A stretch of 64,000 bases of DNA, from assembly GCA_031655335.1 (NCBI GenBank), contig CP134226.1:3406001-3470000 (forward strand), in the 5' to 3' direction. This document shows positions 54,577-64,000 of the stretch, piece after piece. Position numbers and translations under genes: made by a program. Below the pieces are notes generated by a model. The model made no database searches and was not told the origin of the DNA. It saw only the letters and a list, made by a program, of their open reading frames with translations. The stretch's first letter is position 1. The number at the start of each line of letters is the position of its first letter. The stretch is from Thalassospiraceae bacterium LMO-SO8 (GTDB lineage: Bacteria; Pseudomonadota; Alphaproteobacteria; Rhodospirillales; Casp-alpha2).

Positions 54577-55575
54577 TCAAAAATGCCGGTAACCGCCGGG
54601 GCCCAGGTCCAGCACCGCCCCGCCGGGGCCGAGCAGACGGACGTCCGGTTCCGCCGTCATGGTTCCGATACGGGTCACGGGGACGCCCGATTCGCGGGCG
54701 GCCGTGGCGACGGTGGCCGCCGATGACGGGGCGGCCGTGAACGCAAGCTCGTAATCGTCGCCGCCGGTCACCAGCGTTTCCAGCAGGCTGGGGTCGGCCG
54801 CGAGCGCCGTCCGCGCCGCATCGGACAGCGGCAGATCCTGAACCCCGATCTCGGCCCCCAGGCCCGACGTCTTGGCAATATGGCCGACGTCGGCGGCAAG
54901 GCCGTCGGAAACGTCGATGCAGCTCGTGGCGATTTGCACCAGGCGCGGTCCGAGCGCCGTGCGCGGCCGCGGCCGGTCGTAACGGTCGCGCAGAAACGCG
55001 TCGCCGGCGGCGCCGGCGAGCGTCCGCCCGTCGCGGGCCACCAGAAGGCCGAGGGCGGCGTCGCCGATCGTTCCGGACAGGTACAGATCGTCGCCGGCCC
55101 GCGCCCCCGACCGGCGGAGGGCCTGGCCCGCGGTCACCCAGCCGAGCGCCGTGATCGAGAGGGTGAGCGGTCCGCTCGTGGTCACCGTGTCCCCGCCCAA
55201 AAGAAAGATGCCGTGCGCGGCCTGCATGTCCCCAAGACCGGATGCGAAGGTCTGCAGCCAGCCGGGAACGACCGGCTTGGGGGCGGCCAGGGCCAAGGTA
55301 TAGGCGGCGGGCGTGGCGCCCATGGCGGCCAGATCGGACAGATTGACGCCCAAGGCCTTGACCGCCAGGCATTCAGGGTCGGCGTCGGCCAGGAAATGCT
55401 GGCCCGCGACCAGGGCGTCGGTGGTGACGACGAGCTGGCAGCCCTTGGGCGGCGTCAGCAACCCGGCGTCGTCCTTGAGATCAAGGGCTTCCGGCCGGCC
55501 CTCGGTCAGGGGCCGGAAATAGGCGGCGATCAGATCGAATTCGCCCAATCGGTCCAGTTTGTCGTTGTCGTTCAT
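54577..55575 (-). CDS. thiL: Thiamine-monophosphate kinase
   Basis: Enzyme of 332 residues that makes thiamine pyrophosphate from TMP with ATP. PurM/AIRS fold. Blocks: GEFDLIAAYFRPLT at the start, LKDDAGLLTPPKG (metal/ATP site), VKALGVNLSDLAAMGATPAAYTL, LGGDTVTTSGPLTLSITALG and CIDVSDGLAADVGHIAKTSG. The usual IGDDAA is replaced by LKDDAG, a known local variation. Downstream of nusB, as in many proteobacteria. Confidence 0.93.
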   Translation of the reverse strand: MNDNDKLDRLGEFDLIAAYFRPLTEGRPEALDLKDDAGLLTPPKGCQLVVTTDALVAGQHFLADADPECLAVKALGVNLSDLAAMGATPAAYTLALAAPKPVVPGWLQTFASGLGDMQAAHGIFLLGGDTVTTSGPLTLSITALGWVTAGQALRRSGARAGDDLYLSGTIGDAALGLLVARDGRTLAGAAGDAFLRDRYDRPRPRTALGPRLVQIATSCIDVSDGLAADVGHIAKTSGLGAEIGVQDLPLSDAARTALAADPSLLETLVTGGDDYELAFTAAPSSAATVATAARESGVPVTRIGTMTAEPDVRLLGPGGAVLDLGPGGYRHF

Positions 55576-55630
55576 GCGGTTAGGTGCATCCGTCGTGTCC
55601 CCCGCATATTGGGGGCCAATTGTGGCGACC

Positions 55631-56116
55631 TTAAGTGAACTCCGCCGGGCGGAGCTGGCGGCCCAGATGATCGAGAAAGCCGTTGACCAGGGCCGGTTCG
55701 CGCCCGTCGAAAAAGGCGTCGGCGACGTCCACGTATTCCTTGATGACGACCACGGCCGGAACCTGCGGGCGTTTGGCCATTTCGAAGGCCGCCGCGCGCA
55801 ACACCGCGCGCAAAAGCGCTTCCAGGGAGTCCACCGTATGCGGATGGTTGAGCGCCATCTTCAGATAGCGGTCGACGCCTTCGAGATCGTTGCTGACACC
55901 CGCGACCAGTTCCTTCAACAGGTCCAGGTCGGGCGGCGTGAAGCCGTTCTCGCCGTCGTCGGCGCCGTCGGCGTCGAGGGCCGAGGACGACCAGCGTTCG
56001 GCCATGATGGCTTCCAGCACCGGATCGGCGCCGGCGCCGGCCAGGTCCATTTCATACAGCGCCTGCACGGCGGCCAGACGAGCCGAACTCAGGGGGGCGG
56101 ATCGGGTCGCGCTCAT
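55631..56116 (-). CDS. nusB: Transcription antitermination factor NusB
   Basis: A 161-residue all-helical RNA-binding protein for rRNA antitermination. ARLAAVQALYEMDLAGAG at the N-terminus is the RNA-binding helix with conserved Arg and Ala, and later blocks are ALLRAVLRAAAFEM, PAVVVIKEYVDVADAFFDGREPALVNG with the conserved NEYVD-like IKEYVDVA. The ATG at 56116 is used; the frame is open across ribH but that part is a shadow. Starts 8 nt after ribH. Confidence 0.94.
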   Translation of the reverse strand: MSATRSAPLSSARLAAVQALYEMDLAGAGADPVLEAIMAERWSSSALDADGADDGENGFTPPDLDLLKELVAGVSNDLEGVDRYLKMALNHPHTVDSLEALLRAVLRAAAFEMAKRPQVPAVVVIKEYVDVADAFFDGREPALVNGFLDHLGRQLRPAEFT

Positions 56117-56124
56117 GATGGTTT

Positions 56125-56574
56125 TCAACCTCCGCCGAAACGCTGTTTGACGCCGATCATGGCAAGGCAGGCGCGGGCCGCCTCGGCGCCCTTGTTCTTG
56201 CCCTTGGGATCGGCGCGCACGCGGGCCTGGTCGCCGTTCTCGCAGGTCAGCACCCCGAAACCGAGGGCCAGTCCGTCCCGCGTCGTCAGGTCCATGATCG
56301 CCCGGCTGGCTTCGGTGCAGATATGGTCGTAGTGGCTGGTTTCGCCGCGGATCACGCAGCCGAAGGCCAGGAACCCGGCATAGCTGCCGCCGAACGCCGC
56401 ATGGCGGATGGCGGCGGGAATTTCGAATACGCCCGGGACTTCCAGGCGTTCGTGATGCAGGCCGGCCTCGGCCAACAGCGGCAAGGCGCCGGCGATCAGG
56501 CCGTCGGCGATGTCCGGGTAGTAGCGGGATTCGACGATCAGGACTGCGCCCTTGTGGGCCTGGGCGGCGCTCAC
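56125..56574 (-). CDS. ribH: 6,7-dimethyl-8-ribityllumazine synthase
   Basis: Penultimate riboflavin enzyme of 149 residues. Blocks: VESRYYPDIADGLIAGALPLL, VPGVFEIPAAIRHA (substrate ring site), FGCVIRGETSHYDHICTEASRAIMDLT with the catalytic His, and FGVLTCENGDQA. Overlaps the ribB stop as ATGA, so translation is coupled. Confidence 0.95.
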   Translation of the reverse strand: MSAAQAHKGAVLIVESRYYPDIADGLIAGALPLLAEAGLHHERLEVPGVFEIPAAIRHAAFGGSYAGFLAFGCVIRGETSHYDHICTEASRAIMDLTTRDGLALGFGVLTCENGDQARVRADPKGKNKGAEAARACLAMIGVKQRFGGG

Positions 56575-57707
56575 TCGGCACCTCGGTCGATGGGCTGGCG
56601 GCCGACGATGGTCAACCCATGGCCGTCCAGGCCGACCACGGTCTTGGTCGAATTGGTCAAAAGGGTCATCTCCGTAATGCCGAGGTCGGTCAGGATCTGT
56701 GCGCCCACGCCGTAATCGCGAAGCTGGCCGGACGGCTTTTCGCCCTCGCCCAGCTTGGCCTTGACCCGGTCGGACAGGCTGGTCGGCATGGGTTCGCGGA
56801 TCAGCACGATGACGCCCCGGCCCATCTCGCCGATGATTTCCATGGACCGCTGCAACAGGCCGTCGGCCCCCCGCGAATTGTCGCCCAGCACGTCTTCCAG
56901 CACGTTCAGCGCGTGCATGCGCACGGGCACCGGCCCGCCTTTGGCGATGTCGCCCTTCACCAGGGCGATGTGTTCCGCATAGGCCACGGTGTTCTGATAG
57001 ATCGCCATGGTGAAGCTGCCGCCGTGGCGGCTTTCGAACGGCGTTTCCAAAATGCGTTTGACCAGCCGGTCGTTCTTGCGCCGGTAGGCGATCAGGTCGG
57101 CGATGGTCGCGATCTTCAGCCCGTGATGCTGGGCGAAGTCGACCAGATCGGGCATCCGCGCCATGGTGCCGTCGTCGTTCATGATCTCGCAGATCACGCC
57201 GGCCGGGCTGAGGCCCGCCAGGCGCGCCACATCGACGGCCGCCTCCGTATGGCCGGCGCGCACCAGGGTGCCGCCGTCGCGGGCTTCCAGCGGGAATATG
57301 TGTCCCGGCGTGGCGATGTCGGCCGCCCCCCGCGCCGGGTCGATGGCGACGGAGACCGTGCGCGCCCGGTCCGAGGCGGAAATACCCGTGGTGACGCCCT
57401 CGCGGGCCTCGATCGACACGGTGAAGGCCGTCTGATGGCGCGACGAATTGGTGCGGCTCATATGCGGCAGGTCCAGCTTTTCGACCCGCTCGCGGGTCAG
57501 CGCCAGGCAGATCAGCCCGCGCCCGAAGCGCGCCATGAAGTTGATGGCGTCCGGGGTCGCCATCTGGGCCGGAATGACCAGATCGCCCTCGTTCTCGCGT
57601 TCTTCGTCGTCGACCAGGATGAACATGCGCCCGTTGCGCGCGTCCTCAATGATGTCCTCGATCGGCGACAGGATGCTGTCGTAGGCGTTAACGTCTTGTA
57701 ATTTCAA
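56571..57707 (-). CDS. ribB: 3,4-dihydroxy-2-butanone 4-phosphate synthase with degenerate GTP cyclohydrolase II domain (RibBX)
   Basis: A 378-residue protein. N-terminal RibB domain (residues about 10-210): [47 protein letters not shown] and [17 protein letters not shown] all intact. The C-terminal domain keeps the RibA scaffold ([47 protein letters not shown]) but has none of the three zinc Cys and no GRGIGL loop. GTP cyclohydrolase II activity is therefore not expected, and a separate RibA is needed elsewhere. Confidence 0.93.
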   Translation of the reverse strand: MKLQDVNAYDSILSPIEDIIEDARNGRMFILVDDEERENEGDLVIPAQMATPDAINFMARFGRGLICLALTRERVEKLDLPHMSRTNSSRHQTAFTVSIEAREGVTTGISASDRARTVSVAIDPARGAADIATPGHIFPLEARDGGTLVRAGHTEAAVDVARLAGLSPAGVICEIMNDDGTMARMPDLVDFAQHHGLKIATIADLIAYRRKNDRLVKRILETPFESRHGGSFTMAIYQNTVAYAEHIALVKGDIAKGGPVPVRMHALNVLEDVLGDNSRGADGLLQRSMEIIGEMGRGVIVLIREPMPTSLSDRVKAKLGEGEKPSGQLRDYGVGAQILTDLGITEMTLLTNSTKTVVGLDGHGLTIVGRQPIDRGAE

Positions 57708-58303
57708 GGGGCTTCACCATTCATCTGCATGAGCCGCGCAACATAGCGCGCCAGCATATCGATTTCCAGGTTCACGGCGCCGCCGACAGTCAGGCCGCCG
57801 AGGGTCGTCTGTTCCTGGGTATGGGGGATGATATTGACCGTGAAATCCCGGGCCGCAACCGTGTTCACGGTCAGCGACACGCCGTCCAGGGTGACCGAGC
57901 CCTTGGCGGCGATGAAGGGTGCCAGGGCATCGGGCGCGCGGAAGGTCAGTTTCAGGGACTCCCCTTCCACCTCCCGCGTCACCAATTCGGCCATGCCGTC
58001 GACATGCCCCGAAACGATATGCCCGCCCAGTTCGTCCCCGGCCTTGAGCGCGCGTTCCAGATTGACGGCGGTGCCTTCGCGCCAGGCACCGAGCGTCGTC
58101 AGCCGCCGGGTTTCGCCCGAGGCCTCGAAGGCGAGCCAGCCCGACCCTTTTTCCACGACGGTCAGACAGCAGCCGGAACAAGCGACCGACGCGCCGATGG
58201 CGATATCGCCGGTATCGAAGGCGGTTTCGATTTCCAGGCGGCCGTCATCCGCATGCTCGATGGCGCGGACCCGGCCGACGTCGGTGATGATGCCTGTAAA
58301 CAT
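57704..58303 (-). CDS. ribE: Riboflavin synthase, alpha chain
   Basis: A 199-residue trimeric enzyme joining two lumazines to riboflavin. Two lumazine-binding barrels: MFTGIITDVGRVRAIEHA and the conserved ASVACSGCCLTVVE in the first, GHIVSGHVDGMAELV, and KGSVTLDGVSLTVN in the second, with NIIPHTQEQTTLG near the end. Overlaps the ribB start by ATGA. This gene is called ribE or ribC depending on naming tradition. Confidence 0.95.
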   Translation of the reverse strand: MFTGIITDVGRVRAIEHADDGRLEIETAFDTGDIAIGASVACSGCCLTVVEKGSGWLAFEASGETRRLTTLGAWREGTAVNLERALKAGDELGGHIVSGHVDGMAELVTREVEGESLKLTFRAPDALAPFIAAKGSVTLDGVSLTVNTVAARDFTVNIIPHTQEQTTLGGLTVGGAVNLEIDMLARYVARLMQMNGEAP

Positions 58304-58312
58304 GAGTGCTTC

Positions 58313-59473
58313 TTACGCCGGACGGGGCCGAACCGCCAGTATTTCCAGGATGTCGTCGCCGACCAGTTCCATGGACAGGCGCTCGAAGCGCAGCGCGTCG
58401 CTCATGGTCGCGACCGACAGCGGGGCGACCGCCGGCACGCCGTCGCTGCCGACCACCACGGGGGCATGGAACCAGGCCAGGCGATCGACCAGCCCGGCCT
58501 TCAGGAACGTGGCCGCGACGGTGCCGCCGCCCTCGATCAGCAGCCGCGTGATTCCGGCCCGGGCGAGAGCGGACAGAACCGCCACCGGGTCCGGCCTGCC
58601 GTCGTCGCCGGCGGCGACGCGGACTACCTGGGCTCCCGTTTTCTCCAGCTCTTTCGCGGCTTCGGGCGAATAATCCGGAACCGTAACGATCCACAGAGGC
58701 ACATCCTTGGCCGAGGCCGCCAGCTTGCCATTTGGCGGGGTCTTCAGGTGCGTGTCGAGCACCACCCGCGCGGGCGAGCTGGCTTCCATTCCCGGCAGGC
58801 GGCAGGTCAGTTCCGGATCGTCGGCCAACACCGTGCCGATGCCGACCAGGATGGCGTCGGATTGCGCGCGCATCAGATGGCCGCGCGCTCGGGCGGCGTC
58901 GGAGGTCACCCATTTGCTGTCCCCGCCGACGGCGGCGATGCGGCCGTCCAGGCTGGACGCGGCCTTCAGCAGGACCAGCGGGCGGCCCGATTGGGCGCGC
59001 GTGAAATAGCCGGCGTTGACTTCCCGGGCGCGGGTTTCGTCCAGGCCCTGGGCGACCGCTATGCCGGCCGCCTCCAGGGCGGCGATGCCCTGCCCCGCCA
59101 CGCGGGGGTCCGGGTCGCCCACGGCGACGACCACGCGGCCGACGCCGGCCTTGATGAGGGCCTCCGTGCAGGGCCCGGTCTTGCCGGTGTGGCAGCAGGG
59201 CTCCAGCGTTACATAGGCCGTGGCGCCCCGGGCAAGGTCTCCTGCCCGCGCCAGGGCTTCCGTTTCGGCATGGGGCCGTCCGCCGGGCTGGGTCCAGCCG
59301 CGCCCGACCACGCGCCCGCCGCCGTCCCGGCCACCCTCAAGGTCTGGGCGGACCAGGACGCAGCCGACGGCCGGATTGGGCCAGGCATTACCCAGCCCGC
59401 GCCGGGCGAGCCCGAGCGCCATGGCCATGAACCGGCGGTCGTGATTGGTGAATGTGTTAGTCGTCTTCGCCAC
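58313..59473 (-). CDS. ribD: Bifunctional deaminase/reductase RibD
   Basis: Riboflavin biosynthesis enzyme of 386 residues. N-terminal deaminase: [24 protein letters not shown], zinc site HAETEAL with [20 protein letters not shown]-terminal NADPH reductase from about 150: [41 protein letters not shown] and [20 protein letters not shown]. The start overlaps the nrdR end by 17 nt, and a later in-frame ATG at 59428 is possible. Confidence 0.94.
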   Translation of the reverse strand: MAKTTNTFTNHDRRFMAMALGLARRGLGNAWPNPAVGCVLVRPDLEGGRDGGGRVVGRGWTQPGGRPHAETEALARAGDLARGATAYVTLEPCCHTGKTGPCTEALIKAGVGRVVVAVGDPDPRVAGQGIAALEAAGIAVAQGLDETRAREVNAGYFTRAQSGRPLVLLKAASSLDGRIAAVGGDSKWVTSDAARARGHLMRAQSDAILVGIGTVLADDPELTCRLPGMEASSPARVVLDTHLKTPPNGKLAASAKDVPLWIVTVPDYSPEAAKELEKTGAQVVRVAAGDDGRPDPVAVLSALARAGITRLLIEGGGTVAATFLKAGLVDRLAWFHAPVVVGSDGVPAVAPLSVATMSDALRFERLSMELVGDDILEILAVRPRPA

Positions 59474-59915
59474 TTAAGTTCTCGACGAAGGCCTCGAAAT
59501 CCTTGGCCTCGCGGAAGTTTCGATAGACGGAGGCGAAGCGCACGTAGGCGACCTGATCCAGGTTGGCCAGGTTTTCCATGACCATTTCACCGACCACCTT
59601 GGAGGGGATTTCGTTCTCCCCCAGGGTTTCCAGGCGGCGCTGGATGGAATTGACGATGCGCTCTATCCGGTCCTCGTCGACCGGGCGTTTGCGCAGCGCG
59701 ATGTGCAGGGAGCGCGACAGCTTGTCGCGGTCGAAGGGAGTCTTCTCCCCGTCCTTCTTGACGACCACCAGTTCGCGCAGTTGGACCCGCTCGAAGGTCG
59801 TCCAGCGCGCGCCGCAGGCCGGGCAGAAACGTCGGCGGCGGACCGCCGAGCCGTCGTCCGTCGGCCGGGAATCCTTTACCTGAGAATCGTCATGTCCGCA
59901 GAATGGGCACCGCAT
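59457..59915 (-). CDS. nrdR: Transcriptional repressor NrdR
   Basis: A 152-residue repressor of ribonucleotide reductase genes. The zinc ribbon has [18 protein letters not shown] and [17 protein letters not shown] with two CxxC pairs, followed by an ATP-cone ([48 protein letters not shown]). Position between glyA and ribD is the standard alphaproteobacterial one. Senses dATP/ATP. Confidence 0.96.
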   Translation of the reverse strand: MRCPFCGHDDSQVKDSRPTDDGSAVRRRRFCPACGARWTTFERVQLRELVVVKKDGEKTPFDRDKLSRSLHIALRKRPVDEDRIERIVNSIQRRLETLGENEIPSKVVGEMVMENLANLDQVAYVRFASVYRNFREAKDFEAFVENLSGEDD

Positions 59916-59979
59916 CGGTCAGTTCTCCCCAATATTTTGTATGTTGTACCCGTTCGGTTCTAAACAAGCCGTTACCGGC

Positions 59980-61293
59980 CTAGATGTTCGAATAGATCGG
60001 AAAATCCCGGCACAGCCGGCCCACGGCTTCGGCCGCCTTGGCTTCCGCCGCCGAGTTGTCGTCCGGATTGGCGGCGACGCCGTCCAGCACGTCGGCGATC
60101 AGGTTGCCGATTTCGCGGAATTCAGCCTCGCCGAAGCCGCGCGTGGTGCCCGCCGGTGTGCCGAGCCGGATGCCCGAGGTCACCGTCGGCTTTTCCGGAT
60201 CGAACGGCACGCCGTTCTTGTTACAGGTCATGCGGGCATTTTCCAGGGCGGCCTCGGCCACGACCCCGGTCAGTCCCTTGGCGCGCATGTCGACCAACAT
60301 CAGATGCGTGTCCGTGCCGCCGGCCACGATGTCGAAGCCGCGCGAAACCAGCGTTTCCGCCAGTACCCGCGCATTGGCGACGACGCGCGCCGAATAGTCC
60401 TTGAATTCGGGGCGCAGGGCCTCGCCGAAGGCAACCGCCTTGGCGGCGATGACATGCATCAGCGGCCCGCCCTGAAGGCCCGGGAACACGGCTGAATTGA
60501 TCTTCTTGGCGATCGCCTCGTCGTTGGTCAGGATCATGCCGCCGCGCGGCCCGCGCAGCGTCTTGTGGGTCGTCGTGGTGGCGATGTCCGCATGGGGAAA
60601 CGGGCTCGGATGCACGCCGGCGGCGACCAGGCCCGCGAAATGGGCCATGTCGACCATCAAAAGGGCGCCGACCTTGTCGCAGATCTCGCGGAACTTGGGG
60701 AAATCCAGGGTGCGGGGATAGGCCGAGCCGCCCGCGATGATGACCTTGGGCTTGTGTTCCATGGCCAGTTCCTCGACCTCGTCGAAGTCGACGCGGGCGT
60801 CCTGCTTGCGCACGCCGTACTGCACGGCGTCGAACCACTTGCCCGACATGGCGGGCGGCGCGCCGTGGGTCAGGTGCCCGCCGGCGGCCAGCGACATGCC
60901 CATGATGGTCTCGCCCGGCTTGACCAGGGCCAGCATGACGGCGCCGTTGGCCTGCGCGCCGGAATGGGGCTGCACGTTGGCGAAGCCGCAGCCGAACAAC
61001 TTCTTGGCCCGCTCGATGGCGAGCGTTTCCGCGACGTCGACGAATTCGCAGCCGCCGTAGTAACGCCGCCCGGGATAGCCCTCGGCGTACTTGTTGGTCA
61101 TGACGCCGCCCTGGGCTTCCATGACCGCGCGGGACACGATGTTTTCCGAGGCGATCAGCTCGATCTTGTCCTGCTGGCGCTTCAGTTCGGCGCGTTCGGC
61201 GGCGTAAAGCTCGGGGTCGGTCTCGGACAACGGCGCTTCGAAGAAGCGGTTGAGGGACGGATCGGCGTATTTCGGGGTATCGGCGTCGGGCAT
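59980..61293 (-). CDS. glyA: Serine hydroxymethyltransferase
   Basis: PLP enzyme of 437 residues that interconverts serine and glycine and makes methylene-THF. Blocks: [58 protein letters not shown], the Schiff-base Lys in [14 protein letters not shown], and [15 protein letters not shown]. Between rpiB and nrdR, probably one transcript feeding one-carbon and nucleotide synthesis. Confidence 0.96.
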   Translation of the reverse strand: MPDADTPKYADPSLNRFFEAPLSETDPELYAAERAELKRQQDKIELIASENIVSRAVMEAQGGVMTNKYAEGYPGRRYYGGCEFVDVAETLAIERAKKLFGCGFANVQPHSGAQANGAVMLALVKPGETIMGMSLAAGGHLTHGAPPAMSGKWFDAVQYGVRKQDARVDFDEVEELAMEHKPKVIIAGGSAYPRTLDFPKFREICDKVGALLMVDMAHFAGLVAAGVHPSPFPHADIATTTTHKTLRGPRGGMILTNDEAIAKKINSAVFPGLQGGPLMHVIAAKAVAFGEALRPEFKDYSARVVANARVLAETLVSRGFDIVAGGTDTHLMLVDMRAKGLTGVVAEAALENARMTCNKNGVPFDPEKPTVTSGIRLGTPAGTTRGFGEAEFREIGNLIADVLDGVAANPDDNSAAEAKAAEAVGRLCRDFPIYSNI

Positions 61294-61381
61294 GGCGGGT
61301 TCTCGGTCCTTAGAATTTCGGTTGCGGCGCCCGGACGTCTTGGCGGCGGGCGCGGATGTTCAGGCGGTATGGCGGGCGGCC

Positions 61382-61825
61382 TCAGGCCGGCGTGGACAGC
61401 TTGTCCACGCGGCGGCCGTGGCGGCCGCCTTCGAAGTCGGTTTCCAGGAATATCTTGAGGCAATCCTTGGCCGTTTCGGCGCCGATCATGCGGCCGCCGA
61501 AACAGATCACGTTGGCGTCGTTGTGCTGGCGGCACATGCGGGCACCCAGCGCGTCGTGAATCAGCGCGGCGCGGACTTCCGGATAGCGGTTGGCGGCCAT
61601 GGAGATGCCGATGCCGGAGCCGCAGACCAGAACGCCTAAGTCGGCCTTGCCGTCGCGGATGGCCCGGGCCATGGCGAAGCCGAAATCGGGATAATCGACC
61701 GAGTCCTCGGAATTGGTGCCGAGGTCCAGGACCTCGTGGCCCATGTCGGCGAGCTGCTTCAGCAGGTCGGTTTTCAGGGCGAAGCCGGCGTGATCGCAGG
61801 CGATGGCGATGGGTTTGGTGCTCAC
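61382..61825 (-). CDS. rpiB: Ribose 5-phosphate isomerase B
   Basis: A 147-residue aldose-ketose isomerase. AIACDHAGFALKTDLLKQL at the start, VDYPDFGFAMARAI, the catalytic Cys in VLVCGSGIGISMAANR, and HNDANVICFGGRMIG. The usual upstream neighbour of glyA in this class. The ATG at 61825 starts MSTKPIAIACDH; no other start is better. Confidence 0.95.
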   Translation of the reverse strand: MSTKPIAIACDHAGFALKTDLLKQLADMGHEVLDLGTNSEDSVDYPDFGFAMARAIRDGKADLGVLVCGSGIGISMAANRYPEVRAALIHDALGARMCRQHNDANVICFGGRMIGAETAKDCLKIFLETDFEGGRHGRRVDKLSTPA

Positions 61826-62011
61826 GGGTGTCCACCTAGGGCTTTTGGAAGGCTGCGTTCGTCCGGCGGCAGTGATACCACATCTCGATTCTTGCCGCTA
61901 CACGAACACAAGGGCTCTGCGCCGCTCCAGATGTAGAAATCTTGGGCCAGCGCGCAACATGTGGAAAAATCGGCCGTGAAAATCAAGCGCCGAATTGTTC
62001 CCCGGCAATGT

Positions 62012-62257
62012 TCAGGCCAGCAGGTCCGTGCGCCCGGTCCGGCCCGTGCCCATGACCTGGGCGCGGCGTTTGCGCAGCACGTATTTGAGCTTGCGGACGG
62101 CCAGGCGCTGAACCATCGCTTGGGAATACTTGGCGTCGCAGATGGAGATGACTTCGACTCCGGTGCGCGGATCGATGGCGGTGACCCGCACATAGCGTCC
62201 CTTGGGCTGGAATTCGAACAGCACTTCCGGCAGGTAAACGTCGTCTTGCGTGGCCAA
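62012..62257 (-). CDS. Small conserved hypothetical protein (DUF6898-like)
   Basis: An 81-residue soluble protein. The pattern LPEVLFEFQPKGRYVRVTAIDPRTGVEV followed by a basic helix VRKLKYVLRKRRAQ recalls the DUF6898 family of Rhodospirillales, found near glyA/rpiB or mutase genes; no function is known. The frame lies between the icmF end and rpiB, all in one direction. A long antisense frame on the plus strand is rejected. Confidence 0.7.
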   Translation of the reverse strand: MATQDDVYLPEVLFEFQPKGRYVRVTAIDPRTGVEVISICDAKYSQAMVQRLAVRKLKYVLRKRRAQVMGTGRTGRTDLLA

Positions 62258-62307
62258 GCCAGAGCCCTTTTTCCACCGGCCGGAGGCGACCGTTCAGGCC
62301 GGTCCGG

Positions 62308-64000
62308 CTACATGTTTCGGCGGTACTGTCCGCCCGCGTCGAACAACGCGTCCGTTATCTGGCCCAGGGAACACGATTTCACGGCTTCCATCAAGGCGGC
62401 AAACAGGTTGCCGTCCGACGCGGCGGCGGCCTTCAGGTCGGCGAGCGCCGCCTGGGCGTCCTCGCGCCGTGCATCGTGAAACGCCCGCAGCCTTTTGATT
62501 TGATTCTGTTTTTCTTCTTCCGAGGATCGCTGCAACGGCGGTTCGGCCAAGCCCGCGTCCGGATTAGGGTTGAGGAAGGTGTTGACGCCGACGATGGGCA
62601 GACTGCCGTCGTGCTTCAGGGTTTCGTAGTGTAGGGATTCCTCTTGGATCTTGCCGCGCTGGTAACCCGTTTCCATGGCGCCGAGCACCCCGCCGCGCTC
62701 GGAAATGCGCTCGAACTCCCGCAGCACCGCCTCTTCCACCAGGTCGGTCAGCTCGTCGATGACGAAGGCGCCCTGGTTGGGATTCTCGTTCTTCGCCAGG
62801 CCCCATTCCTTGTTGATCACCATCTGGATGGCGATGGCCCGGCGCAGACTGTCCTCGGTCGGGGTGGTGAAGGCCTCGTCGAAGGCGTTGGTGTGCAGTG
62901 AATTGCAGTTGTCGTAGACGGCGATCAGCGCCTGCAAGGTGGTGCGGATGTCGTTGAAATCCATTTCCTGGGCGTGCAGCGAGCGCCCCGAGGTCTGGAT
63001 ATGGTATTTGAGCTTCTGCGAGCGGTCGTTGGCGCCATAGCGTTCCCGCATCGCGACCGCCCAGATGCGCCGCGCGACCCGGCCCATGACCGTGTATTCC
63101 GGGTCCATGCCGTTGGAGAAAAAGAACGACAGGTTGGGCGCGAAATCGTCGATCTTCATGCCGCGCGCGAGGTAGGCCTCGACGAAGGTGAAGCCATTGG
63201 CGAGCGTGAAGGCCAGCTGCGAGATCGGGTTCGCCCCCGCCTCGGCGATGTGATAGCCGGAAATCGACACGGAATAGAAGTTCCGCACCTTGTGTTCGAC
63301 GAAATAGGCCTGGATATCGGCCATCATGCGCAGCGCGAATTCGGTCGAGAAGATGCAGGTGTTCTGGCCCTGGTCTTCCTTGAGGATGTCCGCCTGCACC
63401 GTGCCGCGCACGTTGGCGAGCGTCCAGGCGCGAATCTCCGCCGCCTCGGTTTCGTCGGGAACCCGGCCCTTGTCGGCTTCGAACTTGGCCAGTTGCTGGT
63501 TGATCGCCGTGTTGAGGAACATGGCCAGGATGGTCGGCGCCGGGCCGTTGATGGTCATGGAAACGGAGGTCGTGGGCGCGCAGAGGTCGAAGCCGTCGTA
63601 AAGTTCGGCCATGTCGTGCAGCGTCGCGATGGAAACGCCGGAATTGCCCACCTTGCCGTAGATGTCCGGGCGTTCGTCCGGATCGAACCCGTAGAGCGTC
63701 ACGGAATCGAAGGCCGTCGACAGGCGCTTGGCCTCGGATTCCTTGGACAGGTACTTGAACCGGGCGTTGGTGCGCTTGGGGTCGCCCTCGCCCGCGAACA
63801 TGCGGGTCGGATCTTCCTCGGTCCGCTTGAAGGGGAACACGCCGGCCGTGTAGGGAAAATAACCCGGCAAATTCTCCCGCATCAGCCATCTAAGCAGTTC
63901 GCCGTGATCTTCATATTTCGGCAGGCTGACGCGGCGGATCGTGTTGCCGGAGAGCGTCGTGCGGGTCAGCGCGTTGCGGATTTCCCGGTCGCGCACGGTG
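62308..64000 (-). CDS. icmF: Fused isobutyryl-CoA mutase IcmF, C-terminal part (5' end outside window)
   Basis: About 564 residues of the mutase part of an IcmF-type adenosylcobalamin enzyme, which in full form is about 1,090 residues with an N-terminal B12 domain and a MeaI-like G-protein chaperone domain, both beyond the window. Family blocks: [72 protein letters not shown], and [15 protein letters not shown]. Residues marking substrate choice are Phe in RMFAGEGD and Gln in [11 protein letters not shown], as in isobutyryl-CoA rather than methylmalonyl-CoA mutases. Interconverts isobutyryl-CoA and n-butyryl-CoA. Confidence 0.9.
   Translation of the reverse strand, partial: TVRDREIRNALTRTTLSGNTIRRVSLPKYEDHGELLRWLMRENLPGYFPYTAGVFPFKRTEEDPTRMFAGEGDPKRTNARFKYLSKESEAKRLSTAFDSVTLYGFDPDERPDIYGKVGNSGVSIATLHDMAELYDGFDLCAPTTSVSMTINGPAPTILAMFLNTAINQQLAKFEADKGRVPDETEAAEIRAWTLANVRGTVQADILKEDQGQNTCIFSTEFALRMMADIQAYFVEHKVRNFYSVSISGYHIAEAGANPISQLAFTLANGFTFVEAYLARGMKIDDFAPNLSFFFSNGMDPEYTVMGRVARRIWAVAMRERYGANDRSQKLKYHIQTSGRSLHAQEMDFNDIRTTLQALIAVYDNCNSLHTNAFDEAFTTPTEDSLRRAIAIQMVINKEWGLAKNENPNQGAFVIDELTDLVEEAVLREFERISERGGVLGAMETGYQRGKIQEESLHYETLKHDGSLPIVGVNTFLNPNPDAGLAEPPLQRSSEEEKQNQIKRLRAFHDARREDAQAALADLKAAAASDGNLFAALMEAVKSCSLGQITDALFDAGGQYRRNM

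Noticed and set aside
59928-59950. NrdR-box-like AATATTTTGTATGTTG upstream of nrdR
   Set aside because: Only one partial box, no second copy at the usual 30-nt spacing, and nrdR is probably cotranscribed with glyA.
1-64000. CRISPR arrays, insertion sequences, rRNA genes
   Set aside because: No regularly spaced direct repeats, transposase frames or rRNA segments were seen.

Overview
The window is a gene-dense, high-GC stretch of an alphaproteobacterial chromosome, most likely from a Rhodospirillales-type free-living heterotroph. Three conserved alphaproteobacterial blocks point to this: dusB-ntrB-ntrC-ntrY-ntrX-trkA-hfq-hflX; (cbp3-like)-yceD-rpmF-plsX-fabH-ihfA-merR; and rpiB-glyA-nrdR-ribD-ribE-ribB-ribH-nusB-thiL. 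Long antisense reading frames are common because of the GC content, and were treated as shadows.

Layout. 1-7.2 kb: the start of a response regulator, an XRE/short-chain-acyl regulator, and a divergent five-gene branched-chain-amino-acid-type ABC transporter (binding protein, two permeases, two ATPases), then a large chemoreceptor. 9.9-11.3 kb: an accessory patch with an orphan HicA-like protein, tRNA-Ser, an unannotated 38-residue membrane microprotein preceded by a CRP-like site, and a low-complexity small protein. 11.4-21 kb: envelope and housekeeping genes on the + strand (YdcF, lytic transglycosylase, RlpA, D,D-carboxypeptidase, then tmk-holB-metG-tatD-MBL hydrolase). 21-30 kb: signalling and metabolic genes (EAL protein, TauD-type dioxygenase with divergent LysR regulator, VOC protein, class III aminotransferase, mazG, lipoprotein, MmcQ/YjbR, beta-hydroxyacid dehydrogenase, inositol-phosphatase-like). 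30-42 kb: nitrogen regulation, K+ uptake and the RNA chaperone operon on the - strand. 42-46.4 kb: ispDF, a degenerate receiver protein, cutA, a small protein, a thioredoxin-like 2Fe-2S ferredoxin with a structured upstream region, a candidate CRP-controlled small RNA, and tRNA-Pro. 46.5-51 kb: fatty-acid initiation and ribosomal protein genes. 51-54.5 kb: bamE facing a proton-pumping pyrophosphatase, plus a FliL-like gene. 54.5-62.3 kb: riboflavin, one-carbon and NrdR genes. The right edge holds the C-terminal half of a fused isobutyryl-CoA mutase (icmF).

Functional links. Translational coupling by 4-bp overlaps is frequent (dusB/ntrB/ntrC/ntrY, tmk/holB, plsX/fabH, cbp3-like/yceD, ribE/ribB/ribH, hfq/hflX, livG/livF). 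The most unusual signals are not protein families. One is a perfect TGTGA-N6-TCACA site placed at -41.5 of a predicted promoter, making an ~80-nt transcript with an exposed CCUCCC stretch and a strong terminator. Another is a second CRP-like site ahead of a 38-residue membrane peptide. The third is a foldable 140-nt region that ends one base before a ferredoxin start codon.
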